A DNA stretch of 64,000 nt from Methanoculleus horonobensis (GTDB lineage Archaea; Halobacteriota; Methanomicrobia; Methanomicrobiales; Methanoculleaceae). The notes under the pieces were generated by a model. It made no database searches. It was not told where the DNA came from and saw nothing but the letters and a program-made list of their open reading frames with translations. A program made the position numbers and the translations under genes. Each line of letters begins with the position of its first letter. Position 1 is the first letter of the stretch. Positions 1 to 7,666 of the stretch are shown here, piece after piece. The stretch is from positions 310,001-374,000 of the forward strand of contig NZ_BCNY01000015.1 of the NCBI RefSeq assembly GCF_001602375.1, written 5' to 3'.

Positions 1-2
1 TC

Positions 3-398
3 GATATCCTCAGGGTCGAAGGCGGCCTGAACATCACCGGCACCACGATGCACCAGGTGCTCGGGAACCGCGTAACCCTCGACGGCCGGGCAGCCGCCTG
101 GGCCATCGGCCTTAAGGACGGGGAAGAGGTGCGCTGGCTGACCTCCGGCATCACGGGCTGGAGGGAGACCTCGCTTCGTGCTCCCCTGCCCGATGACGAG
201 GTGAATATGACCGGGATCCTCTCCCCGGAGGACTTCCTCGCAGCGCAGGAAGGTGCGATCCGGCCGGCGATGGTGCGCCTCGATGCGAGCACGGTCGATA
301 TCATGCTCGCGGAGGGGGTCTACACCGTCACGATTCGCTCGAACGCCGGGGTAGAGGTTCTCGCGTTCCGGGCAGATAACGGGGAGGTGATCGTATAA
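3..398 (+). CDS. C-terminal part of an unrecognised protein (5' end outside window)
   Basis: The frame is open from base 3 to a TAA at 396-398 and has no start of its own, so this is the tail (about 131 residues) of a gene that begins upstream. I do not recognise the family. The visible part is beta-rich and hydrophilic with no membrane segment, ending in short alternating strands (YTVTIRS, VEVLAFRADNG). Its last codons contain a strong Shine-Dalgarno sequence that serves the next gene, and the two frames overlap by 4 bases if that gene starts at 395, so it belongs to the same operon as the pilin-like proteins that follow. An accessory or structural role in that surface appendage is inferred from position only. 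Confidence 0.6.
   Translation, partial: DILRVEGGLNITGTTMHQVLGNRVTLDGRAAAWAIGLKDGEEVRWLTSGITGWRETSLRAPLPDDEVNMTGILSPEDFLAAQEGAIRPAMVRLDASTVDIMLAEGVYTVTIRSNAGVEVLAFRADNGEVIV
383..392 (+). promoter_or_regulatory. Shine-Dalgarno sequence that decides the start of the next gene
   Basis: GGAGGTGATC matches the complement of the archaeal 16S rRNA 3' end over 10 bases. The GGAGG core ends 7 bases before an ATA codon at 395. The same 7-base spacing separates GGAGG from the ATG of the next two genes (1423-1427 to 1435, and 1926-1930 to 1938), whereas the first GTG/ATG in frame (419/422) lies 31 or more bases away. Confidence 0.6.
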
Positions 399-1441
399 AA
401 TCGGCAACCGACGACGGCGTGATGTCGCTTGACTTCCTCACGGGGTTCACGATCTTCATGCTCTCCCTGATCATGGTGGTGAGCATGGTGCCGGGGCTCC
501 TTGCGGGCCTCCAGAGCAGCGGCATCGACTACGACGCGGTCGCCTACCGCACAGGGGTGATCCTCGCCGAGGATCCCGGTTGGCCGGTCTACCCGCCGTG
601 GGAGATGAAGACCGAGGCATATAAGGACGAGATCAATCGGATGGGGCTCGCAGTCTCGAAGGAGACCCCGAACATCCTCCTCTCGACGAAGGTCAACGCC
701 TTCTTCAATTCCTTCTTCACCGAGGACGACTACCGCGGCAAGGCGATCTTCGGCGATATTCCTTACTCATATAACTTCTCGCTCCGGAGTGCGGACGGGA
801 CATACAACAACACAACCGGCGGCACTCCCCCTTCCGGCCACGGCTACATCCGCCGGGCGGTGAAGATCAAGGAGCCGAGCACGGCGGTGATCAACGGCAG
901 TTTTGCACCGCAATATACGTCGTCCACCTCAAACCAGGAGTTCATCGTCCGACTCAACTTCAGCCAGCTGCTCGACCCATCCGTCGACCCGGCCTACCGG
1001 GTCGACCCGAGAACCGAGCCGGTGAACATCACGATCACGGACTTCGATGATTACCTGAACGTGACACATTCCGCCACGAGCGCGACGCTCAAGAACGTGA
1101 CGTTCTGGAAGATGGATCCGACGGCGCCGATGCCGCGGTTCACCAGGATTCCGTTCTCCTACAACACGGAGGATCCGGATCTCTATACCCTCTTCCTCGA
1201 TGGGGGCCCTGACGACCTCGAACCGGGGGCTGAAGTCTCCAACAACATCTCCCTGGTCCTGAAACCGGCGGCCACCTCGATCTTCACCCTGGACCAGAAC
1301 AGCATCCTGGATATCCGGTTTAACTTCGAGAACAACCCCCCGCAAACCCATATCACCGGCATCCACCACTACGACTACAACCAGACAAACGTCACCCGGT
1401 TCGACCTGAAGCCGGCTGTCCTGGAGGTGGCGATATGGTGA
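395..1441 (+). CDS. Pilin-like protein with class III signal, probable AUA start
   Basis: Starting at ATA 395 the protein begins IKSATDDG followed by VMSLDFLTGFTIFML, that is, a charged leader, a glycine and a hydrophobic helix, the layout of archaeal type IV pilins cleaved by a prepilin peptidase. Starting at GTG 419 would remove this leader. The rest (about 320 residues) is a large extracellular beta-rich region with several N-x-S/T sites, including NNTTGG, NVTHS and NISLV. Its stop overlaps the next gene by 7 bases. Five consecutive genes share this N-terminal plan, so it is probably a large minor pilin or adhesin of an appendage encoded here. The start codon is inferred from Shine-Dalgarno spacing and homology to the sister genes. 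The exact family is uncertain. Confidence 0.7.
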   Translation: MKSATDDGVMSLDFLTGFTIFMLSLIMVVSMVPGLLAGLQSSGIDYDAVAYRTGVILAEDPGWPVYPPWEMKTEAYKDEINRMGLAVSKETPNILLSTKVNAFFNSFFTEDDYRGKAIFGDIPYSYNFSLRSADGTYNNTTGGTPPSGHGYIRRAVKIKEPSTAVINGSFAPQYTSSTSNQEFIVRLNFSQLLDPSVDPAYRVDPRTEPVNITITDFDDYLNVTHSATSATLKNVTFWKMDPTAPMPRFTRIPFSYNTEDPDLYTLFLDGGPDDLEPGAEVSNNISLVLKPAATSIFTLDQNSILDIRFNFENNPPQTHITGIHHYDYNQTNVTRFDLKPAVLEVAIW

Positions 1442-1950
1442 ACGACAGAGGCCAGCTTTACACGATGGAGGGCGTCGCGGCCGGGCTCATCATGCTGCTC
1501 ACCGTGTACATCGTCATCAGCACGACGAGCATCTACACCCCCGGCGACACGCACATCCCGGATATGCAGCTCGAACAACTCGGGAGCGACGTCCTCGCGA
1601 TGATGGATACACCGGATGCGGATGGGAGCGAGAGTCAACTGACCACGCTCGTAAAGGGGGGAGCCCCGGACGGCGATACGCTCAAGGACAGATTCCTCGA
1701 CTACTGCAAGATGCGGGCGGGAAGCGATGACGCCAACCTCAGGGCCCAGGCCTACCTCTCCTACAGGACAGCGAGCGGCAGCGTAAACACAACCCCGCTC
1801 TCTTCAGCGGACGCGGAGTTCACCGGGCGTGAGAACACCGTCCGGGTGACCCGGTGGGTGCAACTGGATGGGAGCCTCCTAGGTATGCCCGGAGACATGC
1901 GAACAGATCCTCAGGCCGTCCTCGTGGAGGTGCTGCTATGGCGTGCATGA
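1435..1950 (+). CDS. Pilin-like protein with class III signal (171 aa)
   Basis: The N-terminus MVNDRGQLYTMEGVAAG resembles archaellin and archaeal pilin precursors, with cleavage expected after RG or DRG, followed by the hydrophobic helix LIMLLTVYIVIST. The remaining 135 residues are soluble and extracellular, with a tryptophan near the C-terminus and a basic end (LLWRA). The start is supported by GGAGGTGG ending 4 to 7 bases upstream. It overlaps the previous gene by 7 bases and the next by 13, so the operon is translationally coupled. Similar small proteins in haloarchaea are catalogued as DUF7287/7288-type pilin-like proteins. That family assignment is from memory and not checked. Confidence 0.75.
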   Translation: MVNDRGQLYTMEGVAAGLIMLLTVYIVISTTSIYTPGDTHIPDMQLEQLGSDVLAMMDTPDADGSESQLTTLVKGGAPDGDTLKDRFLDYCKMRAGSDDANLRAQAYLSYRTASGSVNTTPLSSADAEFTGRENTVRVTRWVQLDGSLLGMPGDMRTDPQAVLVEVLLWRA

Positions 1951-2321
1951 ACGAGGACGGCCAGTGGATCGTGCTGATGGGGCTTCTCGTCGCCGTGGGG
2001 CTCTTCTTCCTCGCGCTGATCATCAACCAGTCGGCGCTCGTCGGGCAGACGACCGCGGAAGGGGTGCTCGAGTTCCCGAAGAACGATATCCGGGACCTGC
2101 GGGAGGCTGTCTTTGACTATACGGATACGTTCGGGAGCGTTGACAATGGCACCACCGGGGCGGTTCGCCAGGACATCGCCATGATCTCCCTCGAACGAAA
2201 GAACGCCGTGGTCAATTTCTCGGTTGAATCGCAGGTGGAGGTCTCCGATCACTACCTGTACCCGATAACCATCCACTACTACAACGGGGTGACGGAGTAC
2301 GATGAGAACGTGTATTACTGA
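1938..2321 (+). CDS. Pilin-like protein with class III signal (127 aa)
   Basis: The start chosen is ATG 1938, seven bases after GGAGG at 1926-1930. A longer reading from 1854 overlaps the previous gene heavily and adds only low-complexity arginine-rich sequence. The protein begins MACMNEDG, then the hydrophobic helix WIVLMGLLVAVGLFFLALII. The pattern (acid-acid-Gly then helix) matches its neighbours and suggests processing by an archaeal prepilin peptidase. The rest is a short soluble domain ending in a tyrosine-rich strand (HYYNGVTEYDENVYY). It is a minor-pilin candidate, with function inferred from the operon. Confidence 0.75.
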   Translation: MACMNEDGQWIVLMGLLVAVGLFFLALIINQSALVGQTTAEGVLEFPKNDIRDLREAVFDYTDTFGSVDNGTTGAVRQDIAMISLERKNAVVNFSVESQVEVSDHYLYPITIHYYNGVTEYDENVYY

Positions 2322-2748
2322 GCCGCCGAACGAGGAGGGCGTCACGAGGCTGATGGAGTACGTCATCGTCAGCGGCGTGCTCCTCCTCCTGATGGTCGTC
2401 ATGATCTTCACCGTCAACGCGGTCTTCATGGAGGGGCCGGCGAACAATCTCCGCTACCACGCCTTCGTGGATATCGGGAACGGAGTCAGCACCCGGATCG
2501 TCGATCTCTACGTGATCGCGCCCGGCAACGGAACGATAGCGACAAAGTTCGATATCCCCGACGACGTGGCCGGAGCAGACTATTTCGTGAACGCGGACAT
2601 GACGGGCGCAAACCAGGTGATCCAGGTGCAGGGCGGCGGCATCCAGAGCCAGATCGCCATCGCCGGCATCGGAGCGACGAGGGGTGTCACCGGCAACACC
2701 ACCGGCGCGGGATGGAACATGATCCACTATGACTCAAGCGGGGTTTAG
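2302..2748 (+). CDS. Pilin-like protein with class III signal (148 aa)
   Basis: The leader MRTCITEPPNEEG is followed by a hydrophobic helix (MEYVIVSGVLLLLMVVMIF) and about 100 extracellular residues. A GGAG lies 4 bases before the ATG, and the start lies inside the previous gene (20-base overlap). The glycine before the helix fits the class III signal seen in the other operon members. The C-terminal part contains NVIAPGNGT-like and glycine-rich strands and one or two N-glycosylation sequons (NGT, NTT). It is read as a minor pilin. A substrate or partner cannot be named. Confidence 0.72.
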   Translation: MRTCITEPPNEEGVTRLMEYVIVSGVLLLLMVVMIFTVNAVFMEGPANNLRYHAFVDIGNGVSTRIVDLYVIAPGNGTIATKFDIPDDVAGADYFVNADMTGANQVIQVQGGGIQSQIAIAGIGATRGVTGNTTGAGWNMIHYDSSGV

Positions 2749-2760
2749 GAGAAGATAACC

Positions 2761-3522
2761 GTGAAGATGAATGATAAGGCGGTATCGGAGGCAGTCGGGT
2801 TCGTCCTGATCCTCGGAATCGTCATCAGCGGCATCGGGCTCGTCACGCTCTACGGCTACCCGGTGCTCGTCAAGGAGCAGAGCAACACCGACGTAAAGAA
2901 CATGGAGCGGGCGATGATCGTCATCCAGAACGATATGAAGAGCCTCTGCTTCAAGAACGTGCCTTACAAGGAGACATCGCTCCAGGTGAGCGGCGGGACG
3001 TTCGAGGTGATCAACGCCAGCCAGTACGGCTGCTTCATCAACGTCACGAACGGCACCACCCTGTTCCAGAAGAACTACACCGTAGGTGCACTGACCTACC
3101 GATCCGACCGGGGCACCGCGGTGACCACCCTTGAGAACGGCGCGGTGATGATACGCCAGGACGGGGCGACGGGGTCGGCGATGCTTGCGGAGCCGCGGTG
3201 GTTCTACGATAATTCCACGGATACGCTTGTCATCTACATCATGAACATCACCACCGACACGTTGATGGCGAAGTCCGGGATGACGACGGTGAGGATGGGC
3301 CTGGAGGGGTCCGAGACACAGTCGATCCCTGTTGCGCCCGGAGACAACGTGACGGTGGAGTATACGAGCAGTCCGTCGGGCGACTACTCGACGGCGTGGG
3401 AGAACTACCTGACCGGCGCCTCGGTCGGAATGCAGAGGTCCGCGCTTAACAGTTACTACGAACGGAACGATGTCAAGACACTTGTCATAAAAGAGTACAG
3501 GATCAAGATCCACGACATCTAA
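2761..3522 (+). CDS. Archaeal pilin-like protein (DUF7289-type), last gene of the operon
   Basis: The N-terminus MKMNDKAVSEAVGFVLI is the classical archaeal pilin motif (K/R-A/G then VSE-x-IG/VG), followed by a hydrophobic helix to about residue 37. About 215 extracellular residues follow, with sequons NVT, NGT and NIT. DUF7289-type proteins of this length usually close pilin-like operons in methanogens and haloarchaea. The start is GTG 2761, with AGGAG about 9 bases upstream. ATG 2767 is an alternative that keeps the signal. A T6 tract follows 3 bases after the stop, so transcription probably ends here. Confidence 0.78.
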   Translation: MKMNDKAVSEAVGFVLILGIVISGIGLVTLYGYPVLVKEQSNTDVKNMERAMIVIQNDMKSLCFKNVPYKETSLQVSGGTFEVINASQYGCFINVTNGTTLFQKNYTVGALTYRSDRGTAVTTLENGAVMIRQDGATGSAMLAEPRWFYDNSTDTLVIYIMNITTDTLMAKSGMTTVRMGLEGSETQSIPVAPGDNVTVEYTSSPSGDYSTAWENYLTGASVGMQRSALNSYYERNDVKTLVIKEYRIKIHDI

Positions 3523-3524
3523 AC

Positions 3525-3530
3525 TTTTTT
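3525..3530 (+). terminator. T-tract terminator of the pilin-like operon
   Basis: Six T residues lie 3 bases after the stop codon, in a convergent intergenic region, as expected for archaeal factor-independent termination. A 7-bp inverted repeat (CTGCCCG/CGGGCAG, 3558-3580) lies between this tract and the opposing one. Confidence 0.5.
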
Positions 3531-3593
3531 GAACCTGATACAGCAGATCTTTGCCCGCTGCCCGACTCTTCACCGGGCAGACAGGCATGACGT

Positions 3594-3599
3594 AAAAAA
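3594..3599 (-). terminator. T-tract terminator of the aIF1A gene
   Basis: On the minus strand six T residues occur 6 bases after the stop of aIF1A, facing the terminator of the pilin operon. Confidence 0.45.
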
Positions 3600-3604
3600 G
3601 GGTG

Positions 3605-3931
3605 TCAGAGATACCGGTTCTTCCGGAGCCATTCCACCTGGGGTTTGGTGTAGCGGTAGATGATATCGCACTTCTCGTCCTGGAAACTCCAGGGGACGAT
3701 CACCAGAATGTCTCCTTCCCGGATCCAGACCTTCTTCTTGATCTTGCCCTTGATCCGCCCGGTACGCGTCACCCCGTCGAAGCAGCGGATCTTGATATGA
3801 TTTGCGCCCAGCATCAGTTCGGCGTTCCCGAACATCTCCCGGTTTCTCTTGTTCGGCAGGCGCACGCGGATAATTTCATCCCCCGATTCTCCTCCAGCGG
3901 ATCCGGGCTTGCGCTTCGTAGGATCTGTCAG
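3605..3931 (-). CDS. eif1A: Translation initiation factor aIF1A, probable CTG start
   Basis: This is the archaeal homologue of eIF1A/IF1, which binds the A site of the small ribosomal subunit during initiation. The OB fold is clear: LPNKRNREMFG, GANHIKIRCFDG, RIKGKIKKKVWIREGD, VPWSFQDEKCDI. A start at GTG 3865 would cut into the conserved IIRVRLPN strand and give only 86 residues. The frame continues upstream without interruption through GSAGGESGDEIIRV, preceded by a basic tail TKRKPG, which is what family members have. No ATG, GTG or TTG occurs in that stretch. CTG at 3931-3929, preceded by a GGTTGATGA-like Shine-Dalgarno, is the best candidate and gives 108 residues. An upstream TATA-like TTGTATAAAT lies near 3980. 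Function is certain; the start is inferred. Confidence 0.88.
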   Translation of the reverse strand: MTDPTKRKPGSAGGESGDEIIRVRLPNKRNREMFGNAELMLGANHIKIRCFDGVTRTGRIKGKIKKKVWIREGDILVIVPWSFQDEKCDIIYRYTKPQVEWLRKNRYL

Positions 3932-4131
3932 TTCATCAACCCCATGTTTCTGAGTGTCCGGTCTTTTGTGTGTCCAATTTATACAACTGCTAGGATATCA
4001 AATATTCTCCCGCAAGCGCAACGGGCGGCGCACCCGCTCCGGTTAGTTGCGTTGGTGTCCGGGCGGAAATACGGGAGATTGCCGCCGGGAAGGTTATGTA
4101 TATCTGCCGGGAGTATCCATCCGGCGTCCCC

Positions 4132-4797
4132 ATGGCATGCCGAAACCCCCCGCGCGGGATCTACCTCGCCTATACCGTCCAGGGACTCATACTCCTCGCC
4201 GCAGCCTCGAGCATCCTGGCGGGAGAGTACTTCCTCGGACTCGCGGCAGCCTTCGCGTTTCTCCTGACGATGGTACCCTCCCTCGTGACCAAAAACCTGC
4301 GGTTCTGCCTTCCCTGGGAGATCAACTTCCTCGTCGCCGCCTCCCTGTATATCCACGTCATGGGGCATGTCGGAGAGTATTACTTCACTCTCGCGCCCTA
4401 CTACGACAAACTGGCCCATCTCGTCGCCTCGGTAACCGTCGGGCTCATCGCCTTCTTTCTCGCGCTCCTCGCCGAACGCCGGGGTGAGATCCGGCTGACG
4501 GGCCCGGCGATCGCCGTCTTCATCCTGGCGTCGACGCTCGCGGCAGGGGCCGCCTGGGAGATCTACGAGTTTACGGTCGACCAGGTCTTCGGCACGAACC
4601 TCCAGTTCGGCAACACCGATACGATGTCGGATCTCATCGTCGATCTGGTCGGTGGGGTGATCGTCGCCGTCTTCGCCGCTATCGCCTTCGCGAGGGGTGA
4701 AGAGCATCGGTTTACCCGGTTCTTCGCCGAACCGTCCCCCGGTGTGGAACCTCCCGAGATCATGGGCGATCCGATCGATCCGGCTCGCAGCCGTTGA
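4132..4797 (+). CDS. Integral membrane protein of the DUF2238/YjdF type
   Basis: A 221-residue protein with about five or six membrane helices. The diagnostic residues are YYDKLAH (about residue 90), WEIYE (about 140) and GTNLQFGNTDTMSDLI, matching the YD-R/K-xxH, ExxE and GTxxDxxxD pattern I know from the DUF2238/YjdF membrane family, whose function is unknown. ATG 4132 was chosen over 4096 because the extra residues are unlike the paralogue. A second copy lies at 38624-39238 and shares these motifs in the same order. It stands alone, convergent with nothing, and a small dyad plus TATA box of the next gene follows directly. Confidence 0.7.
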   Translation: MACRNPPRGIYLAYTVQGLILLAAASSILAGEYFLGLAAAFAFLLTMVPSLVTKNLRFCLPWEINFLVAASLYIHVMGHVGEYYFTLAPYYDKLAHLVASVTVGLIAFFLALLAERRGEIRLTGPAIAVFILASTLAAGAAWEIYEFTVDQVFGTNLQFGNTDTMSDLIVDLVGGVIVAVFAAIAFARGEEHRFTRFFAEPSPGVEPPEIMGDPIDPARSR

Positions 4798-4809
4798 CCC
4801 AGTTGGATC

Positions 4810-4834
4810 CGATCCTGCGGATCGTATTTATATC
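4810..4834 (+). promoter_or_regulatory. TATA box with adjoining dyad upstream of the phosphoesterase gene
   Basis: CGATCC-TGC-GGATCG (4810-4824) is a perfect 6-bp inverted repeat that abuts TATTTATATC (4825-4834). The TATA centre lies about 26 bases before GTG 4856, so the mRNA is probably leaderless. The dyad occupies the BRE/upstream position and could be an operator or simply the 3' end of the preceding transcript. Confidence 0.45.
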
Positions 4835-4855
4835 TAAAAGATTGAATAAAATATA

Positions 4856-5770
4856 GTGAATCTGAAGGCCCCCAACGCGCGACATATGGCGATACTCATG
4901 CTCATCGTGCTTCCTTCCATGACCGGCTACATGGCCTGGGAAGCACGCGCCGTCGAGGTGACCGTTCTTGAGATCGACGGCGCACCCGAAGGCATCGTCT
5001 ACATCACCGACCCCCACGTCAAGGGATCCAACATCGACCACGTCCGGGAGGTGATCGGCGAGGTCAATCGCTTGAACCCCACGCTTGTCCTGATCGGCGG
5101 CGACTTCGCCACCGGCGAGGAGGAAGACTTCACATCCCAGGAGGTATGGAGGTCGCTCGACGCACCGGCCTACGCCGTGCTCGGGAACCACGACTACCGG
5201 GTGGGGATCGACGGCCCGACGGGCATCGAGAGGACGCTCGCCACCCGGGCGTCGGCCGTGGTCGCCGCCGGCGCCTACGATCTCTCGGGCTTAAACGACG
5301 GTTCCGCCGACACCGCGTTCGCCGACGAACTTGCCGCGACGCTTGAAGAGAACGGGGTGAACATCCTCAGGAACGAATACGTCCGCGTTCCCGTAGGAGA
5401 TGAGGAGATCGTCATCGTCGGGATCGACGACGGGTGGGCAGGGATGGCGGATCCGCCCGAGGTTCCGGCGACGGACGCGTTCACCCTCTACCTCATCCAC
5501 GAACCCTCGTGCCGGGCGGACTGGGACGCCGACCTCATCCTCTCCGGCCATACCCACGGCGGCCAGTTCCTCTTCCCGGTCATCAAGCAGTTGAACGACC
5601 TCGGCGTCATCGAACTCACCGGCCTCTTTGATGGCGACGGGAAGACGCCGACCTATGTCTCCCGCGGGATCTGCACATCGAGTCTCGCGGGGGTGGAACT
5701 CCGGTTCAACTGCCAGCCCGAGATCGTTTTGATAAACCCGACCGGGGAGCAACTCCGGGCGATCGCCTGA
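4856..5770 (+). CDS. Membrane-anchored metallophosphoesterase (YaeI/YkuE-like)
   Basis: A calcineurin-like phosphoesterase of 304 residues. The metal-binding motifs appear in order: DPH (ITDPHVKG), GD (GGDFATG), GNHD (GNHDYR), a mid-protein H (IHEPS) and GHTHGGQ. An N-terminal hydrophobic stretch (AILMLIVLPSMTGYM) suggests membrane attachment, as in YaeI-type enzymes that hydrolyse phosphoesters in lipids or nucleotides. The natural substrate is not known here. The GTG start at 4856 fits the TATA box spacing for a leaderless transcript. ATG 4886 is the alternative. It is convergent with the next gene, with only 2 bases between stops. Confidence 0.85.
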   Translation: MNLKAPNARHMAILMLIVLPSMTGYMAWEARAVEVTVLEIDGAPEGIVYITDPHVKGSNIDHVREVIGEVNRLNPTLVLIGGDFATGEEEDFTSQEVWRSLDAPAYAVLGNHDYRVGIDGPTGIERTLATRASAVVAAGAYDLSGLNDGSADTAFADELAATLEENGVNILRNEYVRVPVGDEEIVIVGIDDGWAGMADPPEVPATDAFTLYLIHEPSCRADWDADLILSGHTHGGQFLFPVIKQLNDLGVIELTGLFDGDGKTPTYVSRGICTSSLAGVELRFNCQPEIVLINPTGEQLRAIA

Positions 5771-5772
5771 TC

Positions 5773-6603
5773 TCACGGTTCGAGAACGGCACGCGCCCGC
5801 CCGGCGATCAGCAGCACCTCCTTGAGGGGGATGCCCGCATCGCGGGCGATGGTCGCGGCGTCACCGTAGGCGACCTGCTTTGCGGTGACGACCCCGGCGG
5901 CGGCCAATCTGGTGGAGACCGACCGGCTCACCCCGGCAACGATCGTGATCGGGTAAGACTGCGTCTCCTCGATCATCGTCCGAAGGTTCTGCTCCTCCGG
6001 GTAATCCCACCCGATATGCCCGATCCCCCGGCAGGTGGCGTAGCGTTTCGCGTGCTCCGAGAGTTTGGTGTTGCAGACGATCAGGGCGCCGTCGATCGCA
6101 ACGACGCACCGTCCCGACCGGAACCCCTCCTGAAGATCTTCGATGATAGCCCGGGCGATCCGGCCTTCGTCGAGACCAGTCACCCGGTGGTGGCTTGCGT
6201 GGTGCTTCACCTCGACAAAGATGGTGACGCCGTCTTTTTGTGCGATGGCATCCACCTCGTGCTCCCCGCACCGCCCGGCGAGAACGCACCCGGTTTCGAC
6301 CAGGTAACCGTGCTCACGGAGGAGAACCCGCACGAACTCCTCGAAGTCCGGTTTCGGGCGCAGGAGGGCGAGCGCTCTCCGAAGGTTCGTCCGGTGCGCG
6401 ACTGCAGGGCGGACGGCCTTTGCCCGGGCGCGGATCATCCGGAGAACTGCGGCGGTCCTCACCCCGTCCGGCACCGACGCCTCGATCTCACCGGCGATCC
6501 GTTCGGCCTCCTCCGCGCCGACGCCCATCCTTCGGAGCGTCCGCTGCACTTTCAGCCGATCGAACGGCTGCCGGCCGCCGTCGACCTTCGTGACGTGCTT
6601 CAT
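5773..6603 (-). CDS. ATP-cone domain fused to a PD-(D/E)XK nuclease and C-terminal helix-hairpin-helix
   Basis: A 276-residue fusion. Residues 1-90 look like an ATP-cone (VTKVDGGRQPFDRLKVQRTL, then HRTNLRRAL), the nucleotide-sensing domain of ribonucleotide reductases and NrdR. Residues 95-190 look like an Mrr/resolvase-type nuclease core with HEVDAIAQ followed by FVEVKHH, giving the D...ExK catalytic signature. The last 60 residues (TIVAGVSRSVSTRLAAAGV to LLIAGRARAVL) resemble helix-hairpin-helix DNA-binding repeats. The arrangement suggests a DNA endonuclease whose activity is tuned by ATP or dATP. Its role in repair or defence is unknown. It is divergent from panE with a 115-base promoter region between them. 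Confidence 0.72.
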   Translation of the reverse strand: MKHVTKVDGGRQPFDRLKVQRTLRRMGVGAEEAERIAGEIEASVPDGVRTAAVLRMIRARAKAVRPAVAHRTNLRRALALLRPKPDFEEFVRVLLREHGYLVETGCVLAGRCGEHEVDAIAQKDGVTIFVEVKHHASHHRVTGLDEGRIARAIIEDLQEGFRSGRCVVAIDGALIVCNTKLSEHAKRYATCRGIGHIGWDYPEEQNLRTMIEETQSYPITIVAGVSRSVSTRLAAAGVVTAKQVAYGDAATIARDAGIPLKEVLLIAGRARAVLEP

Positions 6604-6718
6604 CCAATACGATACCTCGGCATCCGGGACGAAAAGCGTTCGCTATCGGGTTCCCGGGGCTCCGGGCTGTAGCGTACACCGTTATCGTCTTTCAGATCCA
6701 ACAGCACCTACGAGAACG

Positions 6719-7663
6719 ATGGAGTCACTGCAACGCCCGGTTGTCCTGATCCTCGGCGCGGGAGCGGTCGGCCTCGCCCTCGCCGGGAGACTTGCCGCGG
6801 CTGGAGCGGTCTACGCGGCCTGCCGGCCGGTGCATGCCGGCGCGATACGGGAACGAGGCCTCACGATGGAGGGGGTCTGGGGAGATGGTATCGTCAGGGG
6901 GGTTATACCGGTCACGGGGCCGGCCGACGTTCCATCGGCGGTCGATTTCATCATCATCACCGCGAAGGGCACCGCCACCCGGGCGATCTGTGAGGAGTAC
7001 GCCGGGGCGATCCGGGGCAGGCCGACGGCAAGCCTCCAGAACGGGATCGGGAACGAGGGGATCATCGCGGAGTACACCGATACCGTCATCGGCGGAACCG
7101 TGACGACGAACTTCTCGATCGCGGGCCCGGGCCACGTCCGGGTCTTGAGCGAGAGCGCCCCGATGCGGTTCGGGCTCTGGTCCGGCGGCGACGATGAGGT
7201 TCTGGAGAGGCTGATCGGAATCGTCCGCTCCGCCGGGATTCCGGTCGAGGCCGAACCCGATATCCGCGCCGGCAAGTGGGCGAAAGCCCTCCTCAACATT
7301 GCGGTGAACCCGATCTGCGCCCTCCTCCGCGCCCCGGTCGGGGTGGCCGCCGACGAGGAGATCCGCGGGATCGTCGACGGCCTCGTCCGCGAGACCTTCG
7401 CCGTCGCGGGTGCCGAAGGGGTGCGGCTCCCCTGGGCGACCGCCGACGACTACCTTGACTACCTCTTCGGCGTGCAGGTGCCCGACTTCGCCGCGGTCTA
7501 CCCCTCCATGTACCACGACCTCCGGCTGGGGCGCCGGACGGAGATCGATCTCCTCAACGGCTGCGTGGCACGCCTCGGCGAACGCCACGGCATCCCAACG
7601 CCGCAGAACCGGTGCATCGCCGGTCTCGTCCGCTACATCGAGGCGCACCCGGACGGCCGGTGA
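6719..7663 (+). CDS. panE: 2-dehydropantoate 2-reductase (ketopantoate reductase)
   Basis: Reduces 2-dehydropantoate to pantoate with NAD(P)H for coenzyme A synthesis. The nucleotide fold starts at LILGAGAVGLALAG. The substrate-side features are ITAKGTAT, SLQNGIGNE, IGGTVTTN and the catalytic helix KWAKALLNIAVNPICALL with the conserved Lys and Asn. Length (314 residues) is typical. ATG 6719 places the Rossmann motif close to the N-terminus; the longer frame from 6590 adds an unrelated arginine-rich stretch. No other coenzyme A gene is adjacent. Confidence 0.92.
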   Translation: MESLQRPVVLILGAGAVGLALAGRLAAAGAVYAACRPVHAGAIRERGLTMEGVWGDGIVRGVIPVTGPADVPSAVDFIIITAKGTATRAICEEYAGAIRGRPTASLQNGIGNEGIIAEYTDTVIGGTVTTNFSIAGPGHVRVLSESAPMRFGLWSGGDDEVLERLIGIVRSAGIPVEAEPDIRAGKWAKALLNIAVNPICALLRAPVGVAADEEIRGIVDGLVRETFAVAGAEGVRLPWATADDYLDYLFGVQVPDFAAVYPSMYHDLRLGRRTEIDLLNGCVARLGERHGIPTPQNRCIAGLVRYIEAHPDGR

Positions 7664-7666
7664 CGC

